Source: Gracilariopsis chorda (Eukaryota > Rhodophyta > Florideophyceae > Gracilariales > Gracilariaceae). Taken from it: a stretch of 64,000 nucleotides of DNA. The notes below the pieces were generated by a model, which did not search any database, was not told the DNA's origin, and worked only from the letters and a program-made list of their open reading frames with translations. Shown here one piece after another: positions 11,338 to 20,800 of this stretch. Each line of letters begins with the position of its first letter. Position 1 is the first letter of the stretch. The translations under genes and the position numbers were made by a program. The stretch is from assembly GCA_003194525.1 (NCBI GenBank), contig NBIV01000081.1:186001-250000 (forward strand). The letters are read 5' to 3'.

Positions 11338-11849
11338 AACGCGGACGCTCTGCGGGCGAACGCGGAGCGGCGGATGCGATGCGAAAGGGCGCGATGCGGT
11401 GAAGGCGATGCCAGCGCGAAGCGCAACAAACGCGCACAGCGAAGCGAAAGCAGACGGAAGAAGGGCCTGTAATGCGGCGCTTACACAGAGCTTACACGCG
11501 CGCTGCGCGGGAGCGTGGCCCACGTGGAAGGTGCGCGCCATGGTTTGGCGCGGTGCACGATGTGGACGGCGGATGCGAAATATCTGCGTTCGATGCGGAC
11601 ACGGCCAATGGGCGCGTTGCACGTTGGCAAGCAACGTGATTGGTTCGTCCGCGGCCAATGGCAGCGCCGCGCCGTGCGCTATGCGCATATCGGCACATCC
11701 GTGCGCAATATCTCCGTGCCTGCGCCATCACTGCGCTTAAAGTTGGCCCCCACCCACCCCCCCATGCTCAACCTCTCTTACAACAACAACTCCTCCCTAT
11801 CTACTCCCGCCTTCCAACTAACCCTGTACCAACCCCAACCTCCGCCATC
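11338..11849. promoter_or_regulatory. Bidirectional promoter with three CCAAT boxes
   Basis: The spacer between the divergent SR-protein and BFN genes carries CCAAT at 11605-11609 and 11655-11659 and the inverse ATTGG at 11639-11643. These fit NF-Y type sites serving both directions. The BFN-side leader (from about 11740) is strongly C/T-rich. Confidence 0.5.
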
Positions 11850-12838
11850 ATGAACGTCAGTCCCCCCCTCGCATTTGCTACTCCCTTACCATTCCGTCTC
11901 CCCCCTACCCACCTCACCTCTTCCCTCCCCGACGCCCTCCAACCCCCTGTCGTCGAACCGTTCCAATCCCCATCATCACCCCTCCCCGCGCCCAAAACGC
12001 CTCCCACTCCCCCGACTATTCCGCCGGTTTTTCCCCCGAAGCAGACCCAGACTATGAGGAAGTACGCGTGCTATCGTTCGCTCCGTCCAGGCACGACAGC
12101 TGTCTGCTCACCCTTCAACCCGTGCACGGCGGCAAATACGCCTTCAAGATGTCCATCACCACCTCGCAAGCCGACTCCATTCGCGCCGCTTTCGCCCAAG
12201 ACGCGTGTTGCAACCGCCCCACCACGCACGATCTGTTCAACCGCGTGCTCAGATTGAGCGGCGCAATCGTTATAAAAGCCGCCATCACGCACATAAGCGA
12301 CGACGTGTTCATTGCCAGACTGTGGCTGCGAGTGCAGGGCGAGGAAATGAGCGTTGATTCTCGTCCCTCCGATGCCATAGCACTCGCCTTGCGCTCAAAA
12401 GCGCCGCTCTTTCTCAACACCAACTTGCTCAAGCAGTGGAACATAGACGTGGACGTCATCGAGAGAGAGGCGCGCCACGGCCTCTGTGAACGAGTACTGT
12501 ACGAGGACAAGCTGAAGACAAGCCGTTCTCTTCGCGATGAACTGCGACATAAACCGGAACACATTCGACTCGCCATCCTTAAAATGCGTTTAGATTTAGC
12601 CGTTCGCACGCAGCGCTTTGGAGAGGCTGCAGAGCTCAAGAAGATGATTGACCAAATCTGCCCGATAGACCGCCTCACTGAGCAGTTGAAAAAGGCTGTG
12701 CTCGAGCAGCGCTTTCTGGATGCGGCGGGCATTCAGGACCGCATCACCGTTTGGCGCGCGAGACTGCGCATGTGGGAGAAGGGAGCACTGGACCTTGACG
12801 ACTGGCAGCAACAGCAGCAGAACGGCGAACATGTGTAG
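11850..12838 (+). CDS. Plastid-type bifunctional nuclease (BFN/DUF151) protein with UVR motifs
   Basis: The conserved part (from about 12050) has a BFN domain at its N-terminal side (from EEVRVLSF to the RPSDAIALALR block) followed by two UVR-like helices (IRLAILKMRLDLAV...AELKKMI and LKKAVLEQRFLDAAGIQDRI). This matches the plant BBD1/BBD2 architecture (bifunctional nuclease in basal defence response). The first ATG, at 11850, opens a leader MNVSPPLAFATPLPF that resembles a red-algal plastid transit peptide. That leader is in a different frame from the domain, and the domain frame has no ATG upstream. A short intron ending near 12058, or an indel in the C-rich stretch at 11.95-12.04 kb, must join them. 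The 3' half is certain; the 5' structure is not. Confidence 0.8.
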
Positions 12839-13547
12839 AGCTGTATAAACAACCCGAGCGGTAGAAGAGACAGCTATTTGTACCAAGTAATGTATGGGAG
12901 AATGGTTGCGTTTGTGCGGACACAACAACAGCAGTCAGCGCGTCGCGTGCGTGCGTGTGTTTTTGTTTTTCCGCCGAGCGCTGACGAATGCAGTTGTGGC
13001 CCAATCAAGTTGCAGGCGCGCCATATCTCCACCCCACCCCCCGCCGCCGAGCGTGTGTTTCATTTTCTTTTTTTGTGTAAATCATGTGTCAGAGCAAACT
13101 AACTTAGCTACGGTAACCGTGCGCACTTGGTATCTAATCACGGCGGCATTTGTCACGCTCCACATTTTGCATCTGCTCTGCGCGCCCATTGCGCGGAGGC
13201 GAGCGCGTATCTATTCGCCCCCATTTTGGCGCCACCGACAAGAAGCAAAAAAAGAAAATAACAAACACACATAGCATAGCTTTATCAACGCAAACAGGTA
13301 TCCAAAAAAAACAAAGCTTGCGCTCATCATATTCAGCATCTGGTCTTCTTCTTCTTCTTCTTCTTCTCCTTCTTCAACATCTACATGAGCAAAAGTAGCA
13401 GAAGCAGAAGCAGCAGCAGCTGCTGCAACAGTAACATCATGACAATAAATGCAACACACGAAAATCAATACATTGACAACGGTCGAGGAAACGTAGACCA
13501 CAAGCCACAGCGGTGTATACGCCAGCTGGGCCTCAGTGACAGCGCGC
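12839..13547. other. Convergent 3' spacer between BFN and histone H1
   Basis: No gene seen. It contains a CTT triplet run at about 13345-13370, a CAG-like run near 13400-13425, and one TTTGGCGC at 13225-13232. Confidence 0.5.
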
Positions 13548-14188
13548 TCACTTTTTGGCGGCTCTTTTCTTGGTAGTCGCTGCCATCTTGGATGCGTCCT
13601 TCCTGGCGGCGGCGCTCCTCTTGGTGGTCCTCTTCGTAGTGGTTGTAGTGGTTGTGGTGGTGGTGGCGGCGCTTGCCTTGCGCCTCTTGGTGACGGTCTT
13701 CTTTGGCTTGAGCGATTTCTTGGACGCGGCGGTGGATGTGGCGCTCTGTCGTGTACAAAGCGGCCATGTGGGTGAAGGTGGCGGAGTAGTATGGGTGGTT
13801 AGCATAAAAGGGGATAAAAGAAAATAAAAGAGAAGAGAAAGAGCAAAAAAGCAAAACATACCTTTTTAGGTTTGGTGGTACTCGACTTGACGGCCGGCTT
13901 AGACTTGGTGGTGGTTGCAGTGGTGGTGGAGGCCTTCTTCTTTGGGACAGGTACCTTCTTGGCGAGCTTGTAACTGGCCTTAATCTGCACAAAGTCGCCA
14001 GTCTGCACACCCTTTTTGATGGCCTTGATGAGTGCGGGCTTGTTGATGTCGATGTTGTACTTGGCGCGAAGTTGCTTGCTGATGGCCTGCACGGAGGAGC
14101 CGGTACGGTCGCCCAACTCCTTTATGCTTTCCGTGACCATGACGGCGTAGGTGGGCTTGACGACGGCTTTCCTTGCTGCGGCGGGCAT
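13548..14188 (-). CDS. Histone H1 (linker histone), two exons
   Basis: Exon 1 (14188-13862) encodes 109 residues with the H15 winged-helix globular domain (KPTYAVMVTESIKEL to about IKASYKL, residues 12-75), which binds the nucleosome dyad. Exon 2 (13745-13548) encodes 65 residues of Lys/Ala/Thr-rich tail ending TTKKRAAKK. The join gives 174 residues, a normal H1 length. The intron, 13746-13861, is 116 bases with donor GTATGT and acceptor CAG, phase 0, and reading through it would give an un-histone-like hydrophobic end. A poly-Thr run occurs in the tail. It is one of very few clearly interrupted genes in the window. S-phase regulation is suggested by E2F-like sites upstream. Confidence 0.93.
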
Positions 14189-14677
14189 GTTTGCACAAAA
14201 GTTGTGTGACGACGTTGAGGAGGGGCGGCGGGTGGAAGGTGGGTGCAGCGGCGGGGAACGGTGGAAGCGAGTGGGCGGGAGGATGGAAACTTGGGCGGAA
14301 CAGCAGCGGGCGCGGGTGGTGCGGTGTCGGGGCGGGGAGGAAGAGCAGCGAACGAGGAAGCGGGAGCGGAACAGACGGAGCGGGAACGGAAGCGAGAGTG
14401 GGGAGAGAAGAGGGTTGGGAGCGGGGGGGGGGGGGGGGTTCTAAGAGAGGTTGGTGGTAGAAAGGGGCTCCATGGTTTTGTATGGCAGCGCTGAGGTTTT
14501 ATTGATTTTGCACGCAAGCAAAACAGCGCACGGGGGTTGGCGTTTTGCCAATGGGAGATAAAAAAAGGGCGCAGATAAAATGATTTTTGCTGCGCTATTT
14601 TGTATTTTGCGCGCAAACGGGGGCGTGCGAGGCGGTAGCGCGCGGCAGACGATCGCTAAAGCGCGCGCATTCGGGCG

Positions 14678-15103
14678 GCGCCAAATACAAAAAGCGCGCG
14701 CTTTTTTTTTTTTGGGCGCTGGAAAAATAATTGGGCGGTGGATTTGTGACGCGAGGTGGTGGCACGCGCCATCACGCTGTGCGCGCGCGTTTGGCGCCTC
14801 CGCGGCGCTGTTTCGGACGCTTGAATGGGCGAGCGCTGTCACGGTGCTGCTGCGCGAGCGCTCTCGGCAATGAGCCTCGAGTGGGCGCTTTTGGCGCCGA
14901 ATTTCGAAAACAGCTCAGTTCTGGTTGCTGCTGGCGCCAAACAGGTGGCGCCCCCGTTCGCATCTATCATATCAGCACGTGCGACGGGGAGCGAGGGCGG
15001 TGCTTGCGCTTCGTGCCGCTCTCGTGGCGCGCGGTTGGTGGCGATGCGTTTTGGCGCGCTCCTGCCGTTTTGAATGCTGCGTCACATTCCTAATTTTTGG
15101 CGC
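14678..15103. promoter_or_regulatory. Cluster of six E2F-like sites
   Basis: The 8-mer TTTGGCGC or its complement GCGCCAAA, an exact match to the E2F/DP consensus TTTSSCGC, occurs at 14678, 14790, 14890, 14934, 15050 and 15096. The cluster lies 490-915 bases upstream of the histone H1 ATG and could drive S-phase expression. PRK, on the other side, is less likely to be its target. Confidence 0.5.
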
Positions 15104-15470
15104 GCTTTGCTCAGCAATATGTCGTTTTACATATGTGCTGTACGTTTCCCTTGCTGCTCCGTTGCGCTGCCATCGGCCGCGACTTGGAGGGGGAGTTGCG
15201 CCGCCAGTGTCATCACATGATGTGTGCCAGCGTGTGTGCGACGTTTTCCGCACGCATGACCTGACCCTTTGCTTAATCCACCACCCCTGACGCACTTCTT
15301 ATCCGCAGCCCGAACGCTCTCTCTCCCAGAACAAAGCACGCATGGTTACTGCGTCCTTGTGAGCTTAAGGGCATACGCACGCCCGCTCACCGAGCAAACT
15401 CTACATCACATTCCTACGTCGTATCTATCTGTCTCATGCACTGCGAATGCTCATAACAAACTTGCATGGC

Positions 15471-15556
15471 ACCTAGCGAGAGAACGCTTTTTTCACATGA
15501 AGCGATCTACACTATGTAGGAATTAGACTGGTGTACCCGTAAAAGAGAGAGAGAGA
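15471..15556 (+). repeat. Dispersed hairpin repeat with GA tail, copy 2
   Basis: Matches copy 1 (minus strand) almost base for base through ACCTAGCGAGAGAACGC, the CACATGAAGCG arm, the TATGTAGGAATTAGAC core and a GTAAAAGAGAGAGAGAGA tail. Confidence 0.8.
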
Positions 15557-15670
15557 TACCGTACCAATGGTACAAGCTTCGTCTTTGCGTCCCCGCATTC
15601 GCACCCATCGATCGTTCTGGCGTGATGTGCTCGCAATGCAGCTAGTTCTGAACAACGGAGCCCGCTGTAC

Positions 15671-15726
15671 AGCTTGCTAGCTACACAGCGTGCTAGCTAC
15701 ACAGCTTGCTAGCTACACAGCTTGCC
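15671..15726. repeat. 16-bp tandem repeat, about 3.5 copies
   Basis: Head-to-tail units of AGCTTGCTAGCTACAC (one copy has AGCG). Each contains the palindrome GCTAGC. It lies about 330 bases upstream of the PRK start. Confidence 0.85.
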
Positions 15727-16052
15727 ACTTGGCGAACGATGACACCATACAGCGCCTACACCAACGCCCGCTCGTGATCTGGGGAGCCACGCACGGGCAG
15801 CTTGGGCGCATCGACACGGCACTCATCATCGAGCTGCGCCGCACCAAACACGGCGCACGCACGAGTGGCTCAGCGTTGTCCTCTCCCCCGCGCGATGCTG
15901 TCCAGACGATTTCATTGCCCGCCGCAGCTGCAGCGCGCGCCCTATTCGCCACATAGCCCGCGTGCAGCACACCGCCCGCCCTCACTCTCCGCCCAACCCT
16001 CAGCAACCTTCTCCACTTCCGCCCCGACTCCAACCAAACACAACTGCACAAA

Positions 16053-17354
16053 ATGGCTCCGGCTTTCATTCCGGCTACGCCGCTGTCCAATGCCCGCGCC
16101 GCCGCATTTCCCTCTGCCACTTGCGTGTCGCCGCGACGCGCCTTCTTCGGCGCTGCGCCGGCGCTGAGGGTGCAATCTGCCGTCCGCGCTGCTGCGCACC
16201 CCCGCCGTGCCGCCCCGCGCGCGGCCGCTGTCACTACCGACAATTGGGTCAAGGCCCCCGGAGCTGAGAATTCTCACCATCACGCAGACGCCAAGATCGC
16301 CGCCAATGTGTCGCAGGCCATGGACGTGAAGCGTATTACCCGCCCAGTGATCATTGGAGTGGCCGCCGACTCGGGCTGTGGAAAGTCCACCTTTCTGAGA
16401 CGCGTCACAAGTATTTTTGGAACCGAGGTCAGTAAGAGCCATACTCCCGTGGGCGAATTCATCACCGTCATCTGTCTGGATGACTACCACACGCACGATC
16501 GTATGGGCCGTCGCGAGGCTAAGGTCACTGCGTTGGACGAGCGTGCGAATAACTTTGACTTGATGGCCAGTCAGATTCAGGCGTTGAAGGAGGGAAAGAG
16601 CATCATGAAGCCCATCTACAACCACGAGACTGGAGAAATTGACCCTCCAGAGCTGGTGGAACCCAACCATCTGGTCGTTATTGAAGGGCTGCACCCCATG
16701 TATGACGAGCGCGTGCGCGACGTGTTGGACTTTACTGTGTACCTTGACCTGGCGGATGAGGTGAAGGTGGCGTGGAAGATTCAGCGCGACATGGCTGAGC
16801 GTGGCCATACGTTGGACAATATTCTGGCCAGTATTGAATCGCGTAAACCGGACTTTGAAAAGTTTGTGGATCCGCAGAAGAAGAACTGTGACGTGGTGAT
16901 GGAAATCTTGCCTACGGAATTGATCCCGGATGACACAGAGAAGAAGGTGTTGCGGGTTCGATTGCTGCAAGATGAGAATTGCACGCACCTTGAGCCGGTG
17001 TTCTTGTACGACGAGGGGTCTACGATTGACTGGGTGCCATGCGGTCGCAAACTGACTTGCTCGTACCCCGGGATCAAGTTCCACTACGGGCCGGATACTT
17101 ACTATGACAAGCCGGTATCGGTGTTTGAGGTGGACGGTGGATTCGAGAAACTTGAGGAAATGGTGTACGTTGAGACGCATATCGAGCGGTCTGGGACCAA
17201 GTTCTTTGGGGAGATCACTCAGTCGCTTTTGAGAAACCCGACGGCTCCGGGATCGAAGAATGGAACGGGTCTTGTGCAGGTGCTGATGGCGATGATGATG
17301 CGTAATGTGTATGAAAAGGTTACCGGTAAGAAGGTTTCGGTGTCGAGCAGCTGA
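16053..17354 (+). CDS. PRK: Phosphoribulokinase, plastid precursor
   Basis: A 433-residue precursor of the Calvin-cycle kinase that phosphorylates ribulose 5-phosphate to ribulose 1,5-bisphosphate in the plastid stroma. Residues 1 to about 60 form an Ala/Arg-rich transit peptide (MAPAFIPATPL...). The P-loop GVAADSGCGKST is at 102-113 and TVICLDDYH at 138-146. The cysteines of both motifs (C109 and C141) match the redox pair of plant PRK that thioredoxin regulates and that binds CP12/GAPDH. A second cysteine pair is present in VPCGRKLTCSYPG. The gene is uninterrupted and strongly GC-biased at third positions, consistent with high expression. The start context is AAAATGGCT. Confidence 0.97.
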   Translation: MAPAFIPATPLSNARAAAFPSATCVSPRRAFFGAAPALRVQSAVRAAAHPRRAAPRAAAVTTDNWVKAPGAENSHHHADAKIAANVSQAMDVKRITRPVIIGVAADSGCGKSTFLRRVTSIFGTEVSKSHTPVGEFITVICLDDYHTHDRMGRREAKVTALDERANNFDLMASQIQALKEGKSIMKPIYNHETGEIDPPELVEPNHLVVIEGLHPMYDERVRDVLDFTVYLDLADEVKVAWKIQRDMAERGHTLDNILASIESRKPDFEKFVDPQKKNCDVVMEILPTELIPDDTEKKVLRVRLLQDENCTHLEPVFLYDEGSTIDWVPCGRKLTCSYPGIKFHYGPDTYYDKPVSVFEVDGGFEKLEEMVYVETHIERSGTKFFGEITQSLLRNPTAPGSKNGTGLVQVLMAMMMRNVYEKVTGKKVSVSSS

Positions 17355-17564
17355 TAATTATTTTTTTGTGTGTCACAATAGTCTGTTTTGAATGGTGAGA
17401 CGACGGTAAACGATCAAGCGTAGCAAAACAACTTTGAGCTTGAGCACATACCTGTGTTAATGTATGCCGTTTCGCCAGGAACGTCACGCGACACGCGGAC
17501 ATTGAAAACACTTGAGGGGTATCTTGCCTCTGCTAGTAGGAGATACATATCTGCGGCAATTGAG

Positions 17565-17569
17565 AAAAA
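17565..17569 (-). terminator. Pol III T-run after tRNA-Glu
   Basis: Five consecutive T on the minus strand, about 21 bases past the tRNA 3' end, fit a RNA polymerase III terminator. Confidence 0.5.
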
Positions 17570-17590
17570 GTATATTACGCAAGGGCGGTG

Positions 17591-17662
17591 TTCCCCCACG
17601 GGGAATTGAACCCCGGCCTCCTGAGTGAGAGTCAGAAATCCTAACCACTAGACCATAGGGGA
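17591..17662 (-). tRNA. tRNA-Glu (anticodon CTC)
   Basis: The minus strand folds as a complete 72-base cloverleaf. The acceptor stem is TCCCCTA with TGGGGGA, the D arm has TGGTCTAGTGGTTAGGA (A box), the anticodon loop is CTCTCAC with anticodon CTC, and the T arm has GGGGTTCAATTCCCC (B box). The discriminator base is A and there is no intron. The D arm is typical of eukaryotic nuclear tRNA-Glu. Confidence 0.96.
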
Positions 17663-17843
17663 GACGCCTTAACAACGGTGCACACCGGACAAGCTATTAC
17701 AGGTACATCAGTCCATTTGCAGCCACGTTTGGCAAAAGGTGTGCGAAGCGAAGAGGCGAATCGGCGACGAGCACGCACCCAGTGATCGCAACAGCGTGTC
17801 CGCCCCCGAGCAGCGCGTCCGTCCCGCAGCCGCCGCGCGCGCA

Positions 17844-20800
17844 ATGAGCGACGACGACGACGCCGCCGCCGCTGCCGCCGCCGCTGCCGCCGCCGCTGCG
17901 CGCTCCTTCAAACGCCGCGCCGCGGCGCGCCACGCACCTTCTCTTCAGCTACGCGCCACGCTGCACTGCGACGCCGCTGTCCGCACCGCCGACGCCACGC
18001 ATCGAAACCTACGCTCCCTTCTTTCCGCCTATCTGCCCAACTCCGCCGCGCCCCCGCTGCGGGTGCTCACCGCCGAGCACGTCGCCATCACCCCGCCCCG
18101 CGCCCTGCCCAGAGCGCTGCTCGACTCGCTTCGAGACCCGCCTTCACGCCTTGCTAAGCTTAGTGACGCGCTTCTCGACCGTCTTGAAAGCGCTACGCTC
18201 GCGCTTTCACATGATATTTTCGCACTGCCGTTGCTCACCGTCGTCGCTGTCTGGGTTTGTGAACCGGATATTTCGGCCGCTTTGGCCGCGTTTCCCACAC
18301 ATCAACCGCCGCTGGTTTTGCTGGTTGCCCGCCCTACGGCACAGGATGCGCATGCTTTGCAACGCGTGCAACAGTCGCTTGCTAGTCACCCAGCCCCCGT
18401 GCTCGTATTGCGCCTGCACCAGAGTGACAGCGACGGCAAAGGCAAACAACCCGTCGCAGAAGAAGAGAAACACGTCGAAGCAAACCGAAACGAAGCGCCT
18501 CATCCGCACTCGGTAACAGCCGTTGCTGCTGACTTGGATGCTCGAGTGCGCGCTCAACTCAATCTGCGACTCAATGACGCTGCCCTGGCTGCCAATCGCA
18601 TACGAAGGTCCACCCGCACTTCCTTCCGCTCGTGGTTTTCCACTTCGACCACCTCTACCACTCGCACTTCGGACGATTCGCACTTATCCGTCTCTACATC
18701 CGATTTGACCGCCGCCACATCCACATCTGATGCCACCCGACTCGCACCGAATACCGTTGCATTCGCCATGCGTCAACTCGCCGATCTCGCGCTCATGGCC
18801 GGTCGATACACAGATGCATGCGAGGCATATCGTAACTTGGCTGCAGAGGTTCGATCATTATCTTCTGCCGCATCAGTTCATCATGCCTCTGCACTTGAAA
18901 TGGAGGCTATTTCACTCGCTCTTCTAGATGGCAGCAATTCGGCTATTGGCTCCGCTTTCGAATCGGCTATCGTGCGATATTCGGATGCTAATCGACCTGA
19001 ACTTGCTGCGAGAGCTGCTCTGAGAGCTGTGCATTTTTGTCTGGCTGCCGGTTTTCCAGATAGTGCGGCCGGAGTACTTGTACGTGCTATTACTTTGTTG
19101 CGCCCTTCAGAGGCCCAAACCAGTGCACCTCCCTTGCTTGACGTCGTTTTGGCAACGCTTTGTGCCGCTTGTGCTGATGCCTTTACTCGACTCAAACATA
19201 TGCGTCGAGCGTCTCGGTTTGCGTTCTTTGCGGCTGTTAGTTTTGCGCGTTTGCGACATTTTGTTGCTGCCGCTACTGTTGCTACTGCTGTTGATGCTTC
19301 TGCTTTGCAGCGCCCTTCTATTCGACATCATGTGCAGTACTGGATGGGAGAGGCTGCTCTGTCTTCTTCCAAACCTGTTGCTGCTGTGAGAAATTTTTCG
19401 TCCGTTCTTGCAGAGGCTCAACCGTCGCCTCAGTCGTGTGATTTGCAGCTGTACAGTAGCGTCGTGCAGGCTTTTTTGCGAGCTTTGAAGAATGGAGCGG
19501 CCGAGAGACTTTCCGCGCGATGGGATTCTGGAGTTGCTTTTCCACTGCTGGAGGTTGCGTTTTCATTTGTCCAAACGCATGATATGGGAGACACGGATAG
19601 TGAATGGCATGCGCTTGAGGATGAGGTATTGGAGGATGTTGAGTTTTTTGAGAAACTTGCTAATGGGAGGAAGACTGGTGTCCAGCGTGAACGGCGGGTT
19701 GAAGCTCTTGTTTCTGAACTGCGTCATGCGAAGCGAAGCGGTAAGAATGACCCTGGTGGCTCGCTTGAAATGAAGATCCGGCGTATGAGGGATTTGGCAA
19801 ATGCCCGAAAACGACGGAGGAGGGCGGCTTCTTTACTGGAACGCGGTGCTGTTATTGGTGAACCGGTGTTTCTTCACGCGCGCCTCACGAATCCGTTGCA
19901 ATTTCCTGTGTACATGAGCTCGTTGTCCGCTGTCGTGTCGCTTGATGGACAGTGTTACTCATTGTTCGATAAACAGAACAAAAACACTGATACTGACCCT
20001 CCTCCTCCGGTGCAACTTTTTGAGGCCGAGCCCCTCACTATCCCTGCCAACTCCTCAAGAGATGTCGTTCTTCGTATTGTCGCATGCAAAGCGCGTACTT
20101 TGCAGTTTATTGGTTTGTGTTGGAAGTTTAGCATTGGTATGCTTCCCACCTTTATACCGGACGATAACACTGTTTTTGCTCCTGGATTTGCGCTACTGCA
20201 TCGTCGAGGCAGACGACTGAACGATACTAGACGCCATCGAGCAAGTGATGTACCATTGTATGAAGAGGATAAATCCCTTACGGTTACAATCGCTCCTGTT
20301 GCCCCCAAGTTGAAAGCAGAGCTTTGTATTCCCCACTTTCCATTGAGCATGCAGGACGAAGATGATCCCAATCTGATCATGCGCGCTGGGGAAGTTCGCA
20401 AGGGTCACTTGGAGCTTGAGAATGACGGTCCCATGCCTCTAGACAGTATTGTGCTCCGTATTGGTACCCCTCAAACGCTGTACCTTGGACTCCAACTTGA
20501 AGTAGAGGGTGAAGGGGAGCAAAAGCGCGTTTTTGCTATTGGAATGAAGGAACAACCTGTGGAGCAGAGTGAGATTGTGGCTGCGGCTCGAGTCAGTCTT
20601 CAGCTTGATCCCGGTGAATCGACCCGGATACCTGTTTGGATCAGAGCCGCGATTAACAGTGCGGCTTTCGCACAGCGCTCTCCTCTCAGCGAGAACATCA
20701 AGTTGCAAAGAAGGCAGAACAGCAGAAATGATGATCGTACGGATGGAGGACTTCCTCAACGCGATATAAAGCTTGCCATTGCGTATGGCTCGGAACAGCC

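Larger units (their letters stand above)
14189..16052. other. GC-rich spacer between histone H1 and PRK
   Basis: No coding gene seen. It holds a poly-G run at about 14423-14438, the E2F-like cluster at 14678-15103, a dispersed repeat copy at 15471-15556 and a 16-bp tandem repeat at 15671-15726. The right part contains the PRK promoter. Confidence 0.5.

Noticed and set aside
10764-11740. Long plus-strand Gly/Arg/Glu frames opposite the RS-domain gene
   Set aside because: They are antisense shadows of the GC-rich RS repeats; the minus-strand frame gives a sensible protein.
12115-12732. 205-codon minus-strand frame across the BFN domain
   Set aside because: Antisense shadow of the conserved BFN/UVR coding sequence.
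15942-17180. 412-codon minus-strand frame across PRK
   Set aside because: Antisense shadow caused by strong GC3 bias; PRK on the plus strand is unmistakable.
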